Assembly (NCBI RefSeq): GCF_000281895.1
Contig: NZ_CM001558.1
Coordinates: forward strand, 6,265,684 to 6,329,683
Direction of reading: 5' to 3'
From: Pseudomonas fluorescens Q2-87
GTDB lineage: Bacteria; Pseudomonadota; Gammaproteobacteria; Pseudomonadales; Pseudomonadaceae
Length of the DNA stretch: 64,000 nt
The translations under genes were made by a program, and so were the position numbers. The notes below the pieces were generated by a model. That model was not told where the DNA came from. It was given only the letters and a program-made list of their open reading frames with translations, and searched no databases. This document shows positions 37,055 to 45,450 of this stretch, one piece after another. Within the stretch, counting starts at the first letter, position 1; every line of letters begins with the position of its first letter.

Positions 37055-37930
37055 ATGCGCGCCCTGCTCGTGCTGTTCAGTCTCATGCTGTCCATGTCCC
37101 TGTCCGCCGCCGAAAAGCTGCAGGTGGTGACCAGCTTCAGCATCCTCGCCGACATGACCCGACAGGTCGGCGGTGAGCATATTCAAATCACCAACATGGT
37201 CGGCCCCGATACCGATGCGCACACCTACGAACCCACGCCAGACGATGCAAAGGCGTTGCTCAAGGCAAAACTGATTATCAAGAACGGGCTCGGCTTCGAG
37301 CCTTGGTTGGATCGCCTGGTCGCCAGCACCGAAACAACTGCGCCGGTGATCAGCGCCAGCCGCGGGGTCATTCCCCGCTCAATGGACGAAGATGGCGAGA
37401 CCATGCCCGACCCCCATGCCTGGCACAACCTGGCGAATGTCGAGTTGTATGTGGCGAATATCACCAAGGCGCTGGAGGCGGCCGATCCGACCAACAAGGC
37501 CGACTACGAACACAACAGCCAGGCCTACCTGAAGAAAATCTACGCCCTGCTCGCTGAAGCCAAGGCCAAGTTCGGTGCGTTGCCGGCGGGCAATCGCAAG
37601 ATCGTGACATCCCATGATGCGTTCGGTTACCTGGGCCAGGCCTACGGCATCGCGTTCATGGCGCCCCAGGGCTTGTCCACTGAACGTGAACCTTCGGCAG
37701 CCGAAGTCGCGGCACTGATTACTCAGATCCGACAGGCGAAAGTCAAAGCGGTATTCATGGAAAACATCAAGGACGCGCGCCTGCTCAAGCAGATTGCCGA
37801 CGAGAGCGGCGCGCACATTGGCGGTACGTTGTACTCCGACGCTCTCGCGGCGAGCGGGCCGGCCAGCACCTTTACCGGCCTGTTCGAGTACAACCTAAAC
37901 ACGCTGTACGAGGCGTTGAGCCGACCTTGA
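37055..37930 (+). CDS. Periplasmic metal-binding protein of the zinc ABC importer (cluster 9)
   Basis: A 291-residue exported binding protein (signal peptide about 1-19, cleavage near LSA-AE). All four metal ligands of the ZnuA/TroA/PsaA family are visible: His in DTDAHTYEPTP, His in DPHAWHN, His in TSHDAFGYLG and Asp in LYSDALA. The long His-rich loop of canonical ZnuA is absent, replaced by a short acidic stretch (SMDEDGETMPD), which suggests a ZnuA variant or AztC-type protein. The start at 37055 follows GAGGTG at a good distance. Zinc is favoured over manganese by the folE2/Zur context. Confidence 0.9.
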   Translation: MRALLVLFSLMLSMSLSAAEKLQVVTSFSILADMTRQVGGEHIQITNMVGPDTDAHTYEPTPDDAKALLKAKLIIKNGLGFEPWLDRLVASTETTAPVISASRGVIPRSMDEDGETMPDPHAWHNLANVELYVANITKALEAADPTNKADYEHNSQAYLKKIYALLAEAKAKFGALPAGNRKIVTSHDAFGYLGQAYGIAFMAPQGLSTEREPSAAEVAALITQIRQAKVKAVFMENIKDARLLKQIADESGAHIGGTLYSDALAASGPASTFTGLFEYNLNTLYEALSRP

Positions 37931-37946
37931 TCCGGGCTGAGCAATT

Positions 37947-37975
37947 GGGTCTGCTTCGCAGCCCAGCGGGAACGG
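37947..37975. repeat. Degenerate REP fragment
   Basis: GGGTCTGCTTCGCAGCCCAG followed by CGGGAACGG resembles the inner half of the fluorescens REP unit (loop plus GCAGCCCAGCGGGA) without the outer CTCCCTCGCC arm. It lies in the short convergent gap between the metal-binding protein and DUF3617 genes. Confidence 0.45.
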
Positions 37976-38497
37976 TCAGGCCCTCGGCTTGACCGTCCCG
38001 CAATCCTGCCCCAGCCATACGGCGCGGGTATCGAGGCTACCGTTCTGTTGGATGCCGGTGGCATTGAAGGTGCCGTTGACCTTGGTCGTGAATTCACGGT
38101 CGCTCTGGAACGTCGCGACACCATTGCCCTGGGCTTTCGGACAGCTGAAGCGGAACTTCCATTGATTGCCGGTACGCTCGGTGATCTGTTGCTTGCACCC
38201 GGATTGAGGATCTTGCAGCGGAATATCGTTGGTCTGCACTTGCGCCGGGGTCAGGCACACGCGAATGCCTTTGCCACCCATGGTGATGCCCTGCTTTTCC
38301 AGCATCGCCCGCTGCTCCGGCGTCATCTGGCTTTGCACCTGCCCGAGGATCAGCTGCAGGTCCGGCAGATTCTGGTTATCGATTTTCATGTTGCTCGTCG
38401 TCAGCTCCCACAAGCCCGGTTGCAGCATTTGCGCCTGAGCGGCCATCGGAACCGACAAGCCAATGGCCAAGGCCAAACCCAGCAGACGAACATTCAT
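37976..38497 (-). CDS. DUF3617 family exported protein
   Basis: A 173-residue periplasmic protein beginning [20 protein letters not shown] with cleavage near AQA-Q. The mature part has the DUF3617 pattern [42 protein letters not shown] and [30 protein letters not shown], with four cysteines probably forming two disulfides. Starting at 38497 puts the signal peptide at the N-terminus; longer readings would bury it. Function is unknown. Confidence 0.87.
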   Translation of the reverse strand: MNVRLLGLALAIGLSVPMAAQAQMLQPGLWELTTSNMKIDNQNLPDLQLILGQVQSQMTPEQRAMLEKQGITMGGKGIRVCLTPAQVQTNDIPLQDPQSGCKQQITERTGNQWKFRFSCPKAQGNGVATFQSDREFTTKVNGTFNATGIQQNGSLDTRAVWLGQDCGTVKPRA

Positions 38498-38636
38498 TGC
38501 ATACACTCCAGAGGACAAGTGGCCGTTAGACGCCGCCCACAGGCTTCGGTTCAGGCCTGGGGCAAGTGAATTAAATAGCGACATTGGCGGTGGAAAATGG
38601 TCTGTTAAGCATCGAACATCAGGAGCAAGGTTACCC

Positions 38637-40076
38637 ATGGATTTTTTTGGCCCACATGTTTTCGGTTACCTGATTGCGCTGCTTCATACCCTGGGTTCCA
38701 TCGCCGCTGTCCACGCGGTGCTGACCGTACGCACCGCCCAAGGCTCGATCGCGTGGGCCCTGTCATTGGTGTTCATTCCCTACCTGACGTTGATTCCGTA
38801 TCTGGTTTTCGGTCGCAGCACGTTCGACGGCTACATCAAGGCCCGCAGGCAAGCCAACGAAGAAATGCGCAAGGCCATCTCCGAGCTGAACTGGCGCCCT
38901 TGGGTTGAGGAAGCCCTGACCGCCCGCGCTTCCCAGGCCTACGCCTCGTTACGAGCCATGCCCAAGCTGGGACGCACCCCCTGTCTGGCGAACAATCAGG
39001 TGCGATTGCTCATCAACGGGCACGCCACGTTCGAGAGGATTTTCCAGGCCATCGACGGCGCGCGAGAGGCCGTGCTGATTCAATTTTTCATCATCCATGA
39101 CGATCGTCTCGGCCGGCGGTTGCACGCACTGCTGCTAAAGAAAGCCGCCGAAGGCGTCGCGGTGTATCTCCTTTACGACCGCATTGGCAGTCATTCACTG
39201 CCCCACCATTACGTCCAGGCATTGCGCGACGGCGGTGTCCATGTAAAGGCCTTCGCCACACGCAGCGGCTGGCTCAACCGGTTCCAGGTCAACTTTCGTA
39301 ACCATCGCAAAATCGTTGCGGTAGACGGGGTGCTGGGCTTCGTCGGCGGGCACAACGTCGGCGACGAGTACATGGGTGAAAAACCGCCCCTGGCGCCGTG
39401 GCGTGACACTCATGTCGAAGTACACGGGCCGGTGGTCGGGAGCATGCAGGAGTCGTTTGCCGAAGACTGGTTCTGGGCCGCTCGCTCGTTGCCGCCGCTG
39501 ATCCTGCCGGACACTTACCCGGACGGCGGGGTGCTCTGTCAGTTGTTGGCCAGCGGCCCGGCGGACGCCTACGAAACCTGCTCGCTGTTTTTCGTCGAGG
39601 CTATTCACGCGGCCAGCGAACGGGTATGGATCACCACACCGTATTTCATTCCAGACGAGGCGGTATTCGCGGCGTTACGCCTGGCGGTACTGCGCGGCGT
39701 CGACGTTCGGATTCTGCTGCCGTCCCGACCGGACCACAAAATCGTCTATGCGGCGTCCAGCCTGTATGCATTCGAAGCAGTGCGGGCCGGTGTGCGGGTG
39801 TTTCGTTATTCGCCAGGCTTCCTGCATCAGAAAGTGGTTTTGATTGATCGGGAAATCAGCGCCATCGGCAGCGCGAACCTGGACAACCGTTCGTTCCGGC
39901 TGAATTTCGAAGTGATGCTGCTGACCGTGGACATCCCCTTCGCCACGGAAGTCGAGCAGATGCTTGAGCAAGACTTCGCCCAGGCCCAGGAAATCGATAA
40001 ACAGGAAAGCCGGGAGACCCACCGCCTTCAGAAAATCGGCATGCGGATCGCCCGGCTTATTTCCCCCATTCTTTAA
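38637..40076 (+). CDS. cls: Cardiolipin synthase (phospholipase D superfamily)
   Basis: A 479-residue inner-membrane enzyme condensing two phosphatidylglycerols into cardiolipin. Two N-terminal membrane segments (about 5-60) precede a pair of HKD catalytic motifs: H223-R-K225-IVAV-D230 and H397-Q-K399-VVLI-D404, each followed by the conserved Gly/Asn ([23 protein letters not shown]). The start [12 protein letters not shown] gives the normal length. It converges with the cyclopropane synthase gene, the two stops overlapping by 4 bases; both modify phospholipids. Confidence 0.93.
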   Translation: MDFFGPHVFGYLIALLHTLGSIAAVHAVLTVRTAQGSIAWALSLVFIPYLTLIPYLVFGRSTFDGYIKARRQANEEMRKAISELNWRPWVEEALTARASQAYASLRAMPKLGRTPCLANNQVRLLINGHATFERIFQAIDGAREAVLIQFFIIHDDRLGRRLHALLLKKAAEGVAVYLLYDRIGSHSLPHHYVQALRDGGVHVKAFATRSGWLNRFQVNFRNHRKIVAVDGVLGFVGGHNVGDEYMGEKPPLAPWRDTHVEVHGPVVGSMQESFAEDWFWAARSLPPLILPDTYPDGGVLCQLLASGPADAYETCSLFFVEAIHAASERVWITTPYFIPDEAVFAALRLAVLRGVDVRILLPSRPDHKIVYAASSLYAFEAVRAGVRVFRYSPGFLHQKVVLIDREISAIGSANLDNRSFRLNFEVMLLTVDIPFATEVEQMLEQDFAQAQEIDKQESRETHRLQKIGMRIARLISPIL

Positions 40077-41260
40077 GGCACGTAGATGTCGTCGCGGGTC
40101 CACGGCAGGTCGTGGCTGCCGTCCGCGTGCGGCTTCACCGCCAGGATCTGATGCAGGTTGATCCAGCCCTTGGCGAACGCATAAGCGCAGCCGGCCAGAT
40201 ACAAGCGCCATATCCGCAGTGCCTGCTCCGGCACCTCCTTCGACGCAGCCTCCAGATTGTCTTCCAGGCGCTCGCTCCAATGGTCGAGGGTGCGTGCGTA
40301 ATGCAGGCGCAGGCTTTCCACGTCGACGATTTCCAGGCCCGCCTCGCTGATCTGGGCAGAAATCATCGACAGGTGCGGCAGCTCGCCATTGGGAAATACA
40401 TACTTCTCAATGAATTCGCCCGCGCCGCGTCCGACCGGACGTCCGTCGGTGTGCTTGGCGGTAATGCCGTGGTTCATTACCAGCCCACCCTCCCGCACGG
40501 CGCCGAACAACGTCTTGCAGTACTGCTCCAGGTTGGCGTGGCCGACGTGCTCGAACATACCCACGCTGACAACTTTGTCGAAGCGGCCGTCCTGGGGCAG
40601 GTCGCGATAGTCGAGCAATTGCAGCTCCACCTGGTCTTCCAGACCTTGCGCCTTGACCCGTTCCCGGGCCAGCGTCAATTGCGCCTGGCTCAGGGTAATG
40701 CCAAACACCTTGGCGCCGAATTCCCGCGCCGCGTAGCGCGCCAATCCACCCCATCCGCAACCGACATCCAGCAGATAGTCACCCGGCTGCAGTCGTAGCT
40801 TGCGACACAAGTGCCGGAATTTGGCCTGCTGGGCCTGTTCGAGGGTTTCGCTGCCCGTCTCGAAATAGGCGCAGGAATAGGCCATGTCGCTGTCGAGCCA
40901 GAGCTGATAAAACGCGTTGGAAAGGTCGTAGTGATAGGAAATCGCCTTGGCGTCGGTTTCCTTGTCGTGGACGGTACGCACCGGCAGATCATCCGGATCG
41001 TCCTCCACCAGCGCCTGGCTCCACTCATCGCAAACCCGGATGACCTCGTGGATCGAGCCTTCGAGTTCCAGTTTGCCTTCGACAAACGCCGATCCCAGTG
41101 CATCCAGGCTGGGATGGGTGAATTGCGCGACCATTTGTGGGTCCTTTACCACGATCGTAACGCTGGGTTCGGCACCCAATATGTATTCATGGCCATCCCA
41201 GAGCCGCAGCCGAAGCGGTAGGTGCAGATTCTGTAAGGCCGGTGGAAGTTGCGCGAGCAT
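40073..41260 (-). CDS. cfa: Cyclopropane-fatty-acyl-phospholipid synthase
   Basis: A 395-residue SAM-dependent enzyme adding a methylene bridge across double bonds of membrane phospholipid acyl chains. It has an N-terminal lipid-binding region with [25 protein letters not shown], the SAM loop [16 protein letters not shown] (about residues 168-183), [15 protein letters not shown], and [18 protein letters not shown] of the active site. It converges with cls, overlapping it by 4 bases. A second Cfa enzyme elsewhere in the genome is usual in pseudomonads. Confidence 0.92.
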   Translation of the reverse strand: MLAQLPPALQNLHLPLRLRLWDGHEYILGAEPSVTIVVKDPQMVAQFTHPSLDALGSAFVEGKLELEGSIHEVIRVCDEWSQALVEDDPDDLPVRTVHDKETDAKAISYHYDLSNAFYQLWLDSDMAYSCAYFETGSETLEQAQQAKFRHLCRKLRLQPGDYLLDVGCGWGGLARYAAREFGAKVFGITLSQAQLTLARERVKAQGLEDQVELQLLDYRDLPQDGRFDKVVSVGMFEHVGHANLEQYCKTLFGAVREGGLVMNHGITAKHTDGRPVGRGAGEFIEKYVFPNGELPHLSMISAQISEAGLEIVDVESLRLHYARTLDHWSERLEDNLEAASKEVPEQALRIWRLYLAGCAYAFAKGWINLHQILAVKPHADGSHDLPWTRDDIYVP

Positions 41261-41444
41261 GACATGACCCCCCTTGTTTCAGAACGTCTGAAATGAGGGT
41301 AGACCATGTTAGAAAAATAGCAGGCTATCGATTTATAGCCTTTTTCTATTGCGGTACAAATCCGTCCATTGAGTTCGGAACGCCTCGGCCGGTACACCCC
41401 TCTCACATAGCAGACTGCAAGAGCGGCGCACAGTTCGCCCAGAT

Positions 41445-43364
41445 TTACGACACGGATTGCTGGTCCGAAACTTTCGTCAGCGGCTCCTGGAATCGCAGCA
41501 AGCGCCCCGCGTTTCCCAACACCAGCAGCGTGCTCAAATTGTGCAGCAGCGCGGCGATCATGGCACCCGCCGCGCCGAGCCAGCCGAACGCTGCGAAGGC
41601 AACGATCGCCAGTGTCCAACCCAGGCCGATGATCACGTTGACCTGCAGCGTGCGCCTGCATTGGCGGCTGAGGCGTACACAAGTGCCCAACCGCCGCAGG
41701 TCACTGCCGATCAGTACGATGTCCGCCGACGCGAGGGCTATATCCGCACCGCCCGCGCCCATCGCGACGCCAACCACGCCGGCCTTGAGCGCCAGGGAAT
41801 CATTGATGCCATCGCCCACCACCATGGGCCGGAACCCTTGGTTGATTTCGGTCATGACCCGCTTGAGTTTGTCTTCCGGCAAGGCCTGGGCCTGTACGTC
41901 ACTGATGCCGATTCCCCGCGCCAAGGTGTTGGCCACGCTTTGACGATCACCCGTCAGCAGCAACTGACGTCCCAGGCCTAACGCCCGCAGTTCCGCCAAT
42001 GCCACCTGTGCTTCCGGCCTGACGCTGTCCGCCAGCAACAGCCAGGCGAGGAATTGTCCGTCCAGGGCCAGACCGGCAATCGGACCGTCGTGCTCGGGCA
42101 CCGGTGAAGTCTTGATGCCTAACTGTGCGAACAGCTCCGGCCGGCCGAGCGCCGCTTCGCCCTGCCCGGTCATCGCCACCACGCCCAGTCCCTGCCGCTC
42201 ATGGATATCCGTCAGGGACGGATAATTCTCCTGCGCCACCAGGCCCGCCAAGGCACGGCTGACCGGATGACTGCTGGCAGAGCCGAGGCTGGCGGCCAGA
42301 GGCAGCAACCCGGGCAAATGATCAGCCTGTGCTCTTTCAATGGTTTGCAGGCGCAAGGCTCCATGCGTCAGCGTGCCAGTCTTGTCGACGACCAGGGAGG
42401 TGAGGTCCGCCAGTTCTTCCAGGAAAGCCGAACTGCGGATGAGTATCCCGTGTCGTGCCGCCACGGCAATCCCGGCGATGGCCGTCGCCGGTGCCGACAG
42501 CACCAACGCACAAGGACACGCAGCAACCAGCACCGCCAGCATCGCCTGGGCATCGTTGGTCACGAACCAGGTCACCGCCGCCAACAACAAAACCAGAACC
42601 AGATAGCTGCTGGCGTAGCGCTCCAGCAGACGGGTGATGGGCGGTTTTGAGCGTTCGGCGTTCTGCATCAGGGCAATCACTTTGCCCAGGGTTGATTCAT
42701 CCCCCGTGCGCGTCACTTGCAGGCGCAGCAACCCATCAAGATTGATTGCACCACCGAAAACTTCGGTGCCGACGACGGCCTCCAGTGGCACCGACTCGCC
42801 GGTGATGGGTGCGGTGTCGAGGCTGGCCTGGCCCGACAGCACCCGGCCATCGGCCGGCACGCGATCACCAGCGCGTACTTCGACGATATCGCCGGGCTGA
42901 AGCGTTCCGTTGTCCACCTCGATGATCGAGCCGTCTGCCTGGACTTTGCGCCCCTGGCTGCGAGTCAATTGGCCGAGGGCATGAATCGCCTCCTGCGAGC
43001 CGATGACACTGCGCTCCTCCAGCACGTGCCCGAAGATCATGATGATCGGCAACAATGCCGCCGTCAGCAGATCCCCAGTGGCCCAGGCGCCAAGCATCGC
43101 CAGGGCGATCAATTGGTCAGTGATGCCGTGCAGGCTCGGGAAACGCAAGCTGTACCAGGCAGAACGCATCACCGGCACCGCCACCAATAGCGAGGCGAAG
43201 CCCAACAATAACTGGCTGACACCGGATGGCTCCGGGGACCAGCCGCGCCACACCAGCCCCAAGGCAAGCAATCCCAGGGCGAGCATCGCCAACGTCAGTT
43301 GCCGGGCGGCGGCGCGTTGTTCGGCCGACGACAACATCGGTGCGGCAGGAGTTGAAGCGCTCAT
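41445..43364 (-). CDS. P1B-type heavy-metal ATPase, HmtA-like (probable zinc/copper importer)
   Basis: A 639-residue metal-pumping P-type ATPase. Motifs in order: TGE at 188-190, membrane metal site CPC at 283-285 (AACPCALVLSAPATAIAG), phosphorylated DKTGTLT at 327-333, the SSHP motif near 366, and GDGINDSLALK. There is no N-terminal heavy-metal-associated domain. It is the last gene of a four-gene overlapping operon with three SPFH proteins. From memory, P. aeruginosa has a Zur-controlled operon of HflK/HflC-like genes with HmtA, a P-type ATPase reported to import zinc and copper; this arrangement and the Zur-like site at 47470 point to the same role. Export cannot be excluded from sequence alone. 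Confidence 0.82.
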   Translation of the reverse strand: MSASTPAAPMLSSAEQRAAARQLTLAMLALGLLALGLVWRGWSPEPSGVSQLLLGFASLLVAVPVMRSAWYSLRFPSLHGITDQLIALAMLGAWATGDLLTAALLPIIMIFGHVLEERSVIGSQEAIHALGQLTRSQGRKVQADGSIIEVDNGTLQPGDIVEVRAGDRVPADGRVLSGQASLDTAPITGESVPLEAVVGTEVFGGAINLDGLLRLQVTRTGDESTLGKVIALMQNAERSKPPITRLLERYASSYLVLVLLLAAVTWFVTNDAQAMLAVLVAACPCALVLSAPATAIAGIAVAARHGILIRSSAFLEELADLTSLVVDKTGTLTHGALRLQTIERAQADHLPGLLPLAASLGSASSHPVSRALAGLVAQENYPSLTDIHERQGLGVVAMTGQGEAALGRPELFAQLGIKTSPVPEHDGPIAGLALDGQFLAWLLLADSVRPEAQVALAELRALGLGRQLLLTGDRQSVANTLARGIGISDVQAQALPEDKLKRVMTEINQGFRPMVVGDGINDSLALKAGVVGVAMGAGGADIALASADIVLIGSDLRRLGTCVRLSRQCRRTLQVNVIIGLGWTLAIVAFAAFGWLGAAGAMIAALLHNLSTLLVLGNAGRLLRFQEPLTKVSDQQSVS

Positions 43365-44413
43365 TGTTCGGCTCCCTGGATGATCAGGCGAGAATCGTCT
43401 TTGGGATCGACCGTGGTCACTGCGCCGGCCTGACGAAGGATTGCGGGCATGCGCTCACGGTAGAGGCGCAATAACGTTTGCGGATCATTGCCTTGGGTCT
43501 TCGCCAGGCCCAGCACCGTGGCGGTGTCGGCCGACGCTTTGGCGAGCCGTTCACTGGCCTGGGCATGGGCGACCAGAAGGGCTCGGTCAGACGACTGTCG
43601 CGCGGCCTGGGTGAGCTTTTCGGCTTCGGTGCGAGCATTGGCCACGGTTTTGTCAGCTTGCTGGCTGGCAGTCAGCACCGCATTGAAGGCACTCACGGCG
43701 GGCCCTGGCAGACTCGATTGCACATCGACCCGCACCACTTCGATGCCCAGTCCCTGCCCTGTTCCCGCAAGATCACCCAGCCGTCGATTGATGCCTTGGA
43801 CCAGATCGCCCCGCAATCGCTCGCGGCGTTCGGCGGCCTGGCTATCGCTGCCCATCAGTTCCGGACGAGCCACCAGAATGGTATCCAGGTCCCGGGCCGC
43901 TGTCAGGGCCACGGCGCTACGTGCCGCCAGGCGATCCAATGCGGGCAGCACATGCTCACCCTGCAGAACGAAAGCGTAAGGGTCGGTCACTTTGTAGAAC
44001 ACCCGCACATCCAATTGCACCACGCCGGCATCACCGGTCAATAAATACCCAGAGCCTGCCAGTGCATCACTGACCGGCGTGGCGAAACTGGCCACTCGGT
44101 CGGCCTGCAAGGCTTCATCCGAACGCAACAAATTCTCTACCCGCCGCTCCAGCACCCGATCCGCCGCCGGCAGCAGAATGATTTGTTCCACAGGACTCGG
44201 CCAAGCCAATAGCAAGCCTGCGTTCTGGATTCGATCCAGCGCACCGAAGTGCAGTACCACCGCGCGGTTTTGCGGGTCGATCTGCCGCACATTGGAGAAC
44301 ACCCACGCCAGCGCTGCCAGGACCGTGACCGCATAAAGCGCTAGAAACGTGAGGCGCCCGGCCTGAATCCACGGGCTGGATAACTCGTTTGTTCCACGTG
44401 GAACCAAACTCAT
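43361..44413 (-). CDS. SPFH-domain protein, HflC-like
   Basis: A 350-residue membrane protein with one N-terminal membrane segment (about 20-42) and a stomatin/prohibitin-type SPFH domain beginning RQIDPQNRAVVLHFGAL, followed by a helical region rich in Ala/Gln (ASQQADKTVANARTEAEKLTQAARQ). HflK/HflC-type proteins form large cage complexes in the inner membrane with the domain in the periplasm. Its stop overlaps the P-type ATPase start by 4 bases, and its own start overlaps the preceding gene by 4. A parS-like site covers its first codons. Confidence 0.85.
   Translation of the reverse strand: MSLVPRGTNELSSPWIQAGRLTFLALYAVTVLAALAWVFSNVRQIDPQNRAVVLHFGALDRIQNAGLLLAWPSPVEQIILLPAADRVLERRVENLLRSDEALQADRVASFATPVSDALAGSGYLLTGDAGVVQLDVRVFYKVTDPYAFVLQGEHVLPALDRLAARSAVALTAARDLDTILVARPELMGSDSQAAERRERLRGDLVQGINRRLGDLAGTGQGLGIEVVRVDVQSSLPGPAVSAFNAVLTASQQADKTVANARTEAEKLTQAARQSSDRALLVAHAQASERLAKASADTATVLGLAKTQGNDPQTLLRLYRERMPAILRQAGAVTTVDPKDDSRLIIQGAEQ
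44390..44405. promoter_or_regulatory. parS-like centromere site inside the HflC-like gene
   Basis: TGTTCCACGTGGAACC is identical, from memory, to the Pseudomonas parS consensus. It encodes part of the start MSLVPRGTNE on the minus strand and is 9.4 kb from the other site at 35016. Confidence 0.87.
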
Positions 44414-45450
44414 GGTTGTGTTCCACCCTTGGGTTCCACGCCAGGAGGACCGTCCACCAAGACACGAAATGGCGCAGCGTCGGTACGCAAAATCAGCTTC
44501 GTGCCCGGGCTCACGATGGTGCCCAAGGTGTCCAGCGAACGCAGCAAGTTGTAGAGCTGGGGCGCGCCCGCATACGCACGACCATAAATCCCGGCCGCCT
44601 CCACTCGGGATTGCGCCTCGATATCAGCGGCCTTCACCGTCGCGTCCGCTTGCAATACTCGCGCATCCCGTTCTGCCGCAGAGCGGATCTGAGCCGCTTC
44701 GCGCTTACCGATGGCGGTGCGTTCGGTGGCAATGGTTTCGCGTTCGGCGCGCATGCGATCCACCGTCGCGGTCAGCGTCACCGAAGGCAAGGTCAGGCGC
44801 TCAATGCCCACCTGCAACACGCGCACGCCGTAAGTGGCGAGTAACTGTTGATCGATTTGCTGGCGCAATTGCGCTTCGAAATCGGCGATACGCACCTGGC
44901 TTGCGTCGGTGTTGACCAGGTTGGCCAAGTCAAAACTGGCCGCCGTGGTCTCCAGCGCCGAACCGACGAACGTGCGGATCTGCCGTGCGGCTTCATCTGG
45001 CTGATTCTGCACCGCACGCATAAATCGTTGCACGTTGTCCGGGTCGCCCTGTACCTGCCACGCCACGTAAGCCTGGACGATGATCCGCAACCCGTCGCGC
45101 GTACCGACGTCTTGCAGTCCGCTGGACGTGGTGCGCAGGCGCAAGTCCACCGGGATCGCCGCCTCGAACGGCGCCGGCCAACGCCAACCCAGGCCAGGTT
45201 GCAACAGCACCCGCGCCGGATTGCCGAAGCGAGTGATAACGGTAGCCTCCCCCGAACGCACTTGCACCAGGCTCGCGGCCGCGACGGCAAACGCCACCAG
45301 CAATGCCGCCCAACCCATCCGCCGCCAGGGGAACGGGCCGGCGTCCTGCCCGGCGCCATGATGGTGGTGATGATGCCCATGGTGATGACCGGCATGACGG
45401 TGATCATGTCCGGCGTGGTCATGATGATCGTGTGAAGAGGACTGGCTCAA
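44410..45450 (-). CDS. SPFH-domain protein (HflC/HflK-like) with a His-rich N-terminal tail
   Basis: A 346-residue membrane protein whose first 31 residues contain 16 histidines (for example HDHHDHAGHDHRH and a run of six His), followed by one membrane segment (about 45-62) and an SPFH domain starting VRSGEATVITRFGNPARVLLQPGLGWRWP. With HflK/HflC topology the tail would lie in the cytoplasm, where it could bind zinc next to the co-encoded P-type ATPase. Both ends overlap neighbouring genes by 4 bases. The His tail is absent from ordinary HflC. Confidence 0.85.
   Translation of the reverse strand: MSQSSSHDHHDHAGHDHRHAGHHHGHHHHHHGAGQDAGPFPWRRMGWAALLVAFAVAAASLVQVRSGEATVITRFGNPARVLLQPGLGWRWPAPFEAAIPVDLRLRTTSSGLQDVGTRDGLRIIVQAYVAWQVQGDPDNVQRFMRAVQNQPDEAARQIRTFVGSALETTAASFDLANLVNTDASQVRIADFEAQLRQQIDQQLLATYGVRVLQVGIERLTLPSVTLTATVDRMRAERETIATERTAIGKREAAQIRSAAERDARVLQADATVKAADIEAQSRVEAAGIYGRAYAGAPQLYNLLRSLDTLGTIVSPGTKLILRTDAAPFRVLVDGPPGVEPKGGTQP

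Noticed and set aside
44423..44460. Further parS-like sequence (GTTCCACCCTTGGGTTCCACG) next to 44390
   Set aside because: Only isolated GTTCCAC half-sites in direct orientation; it lacks the inverted arm and central CACGTG.
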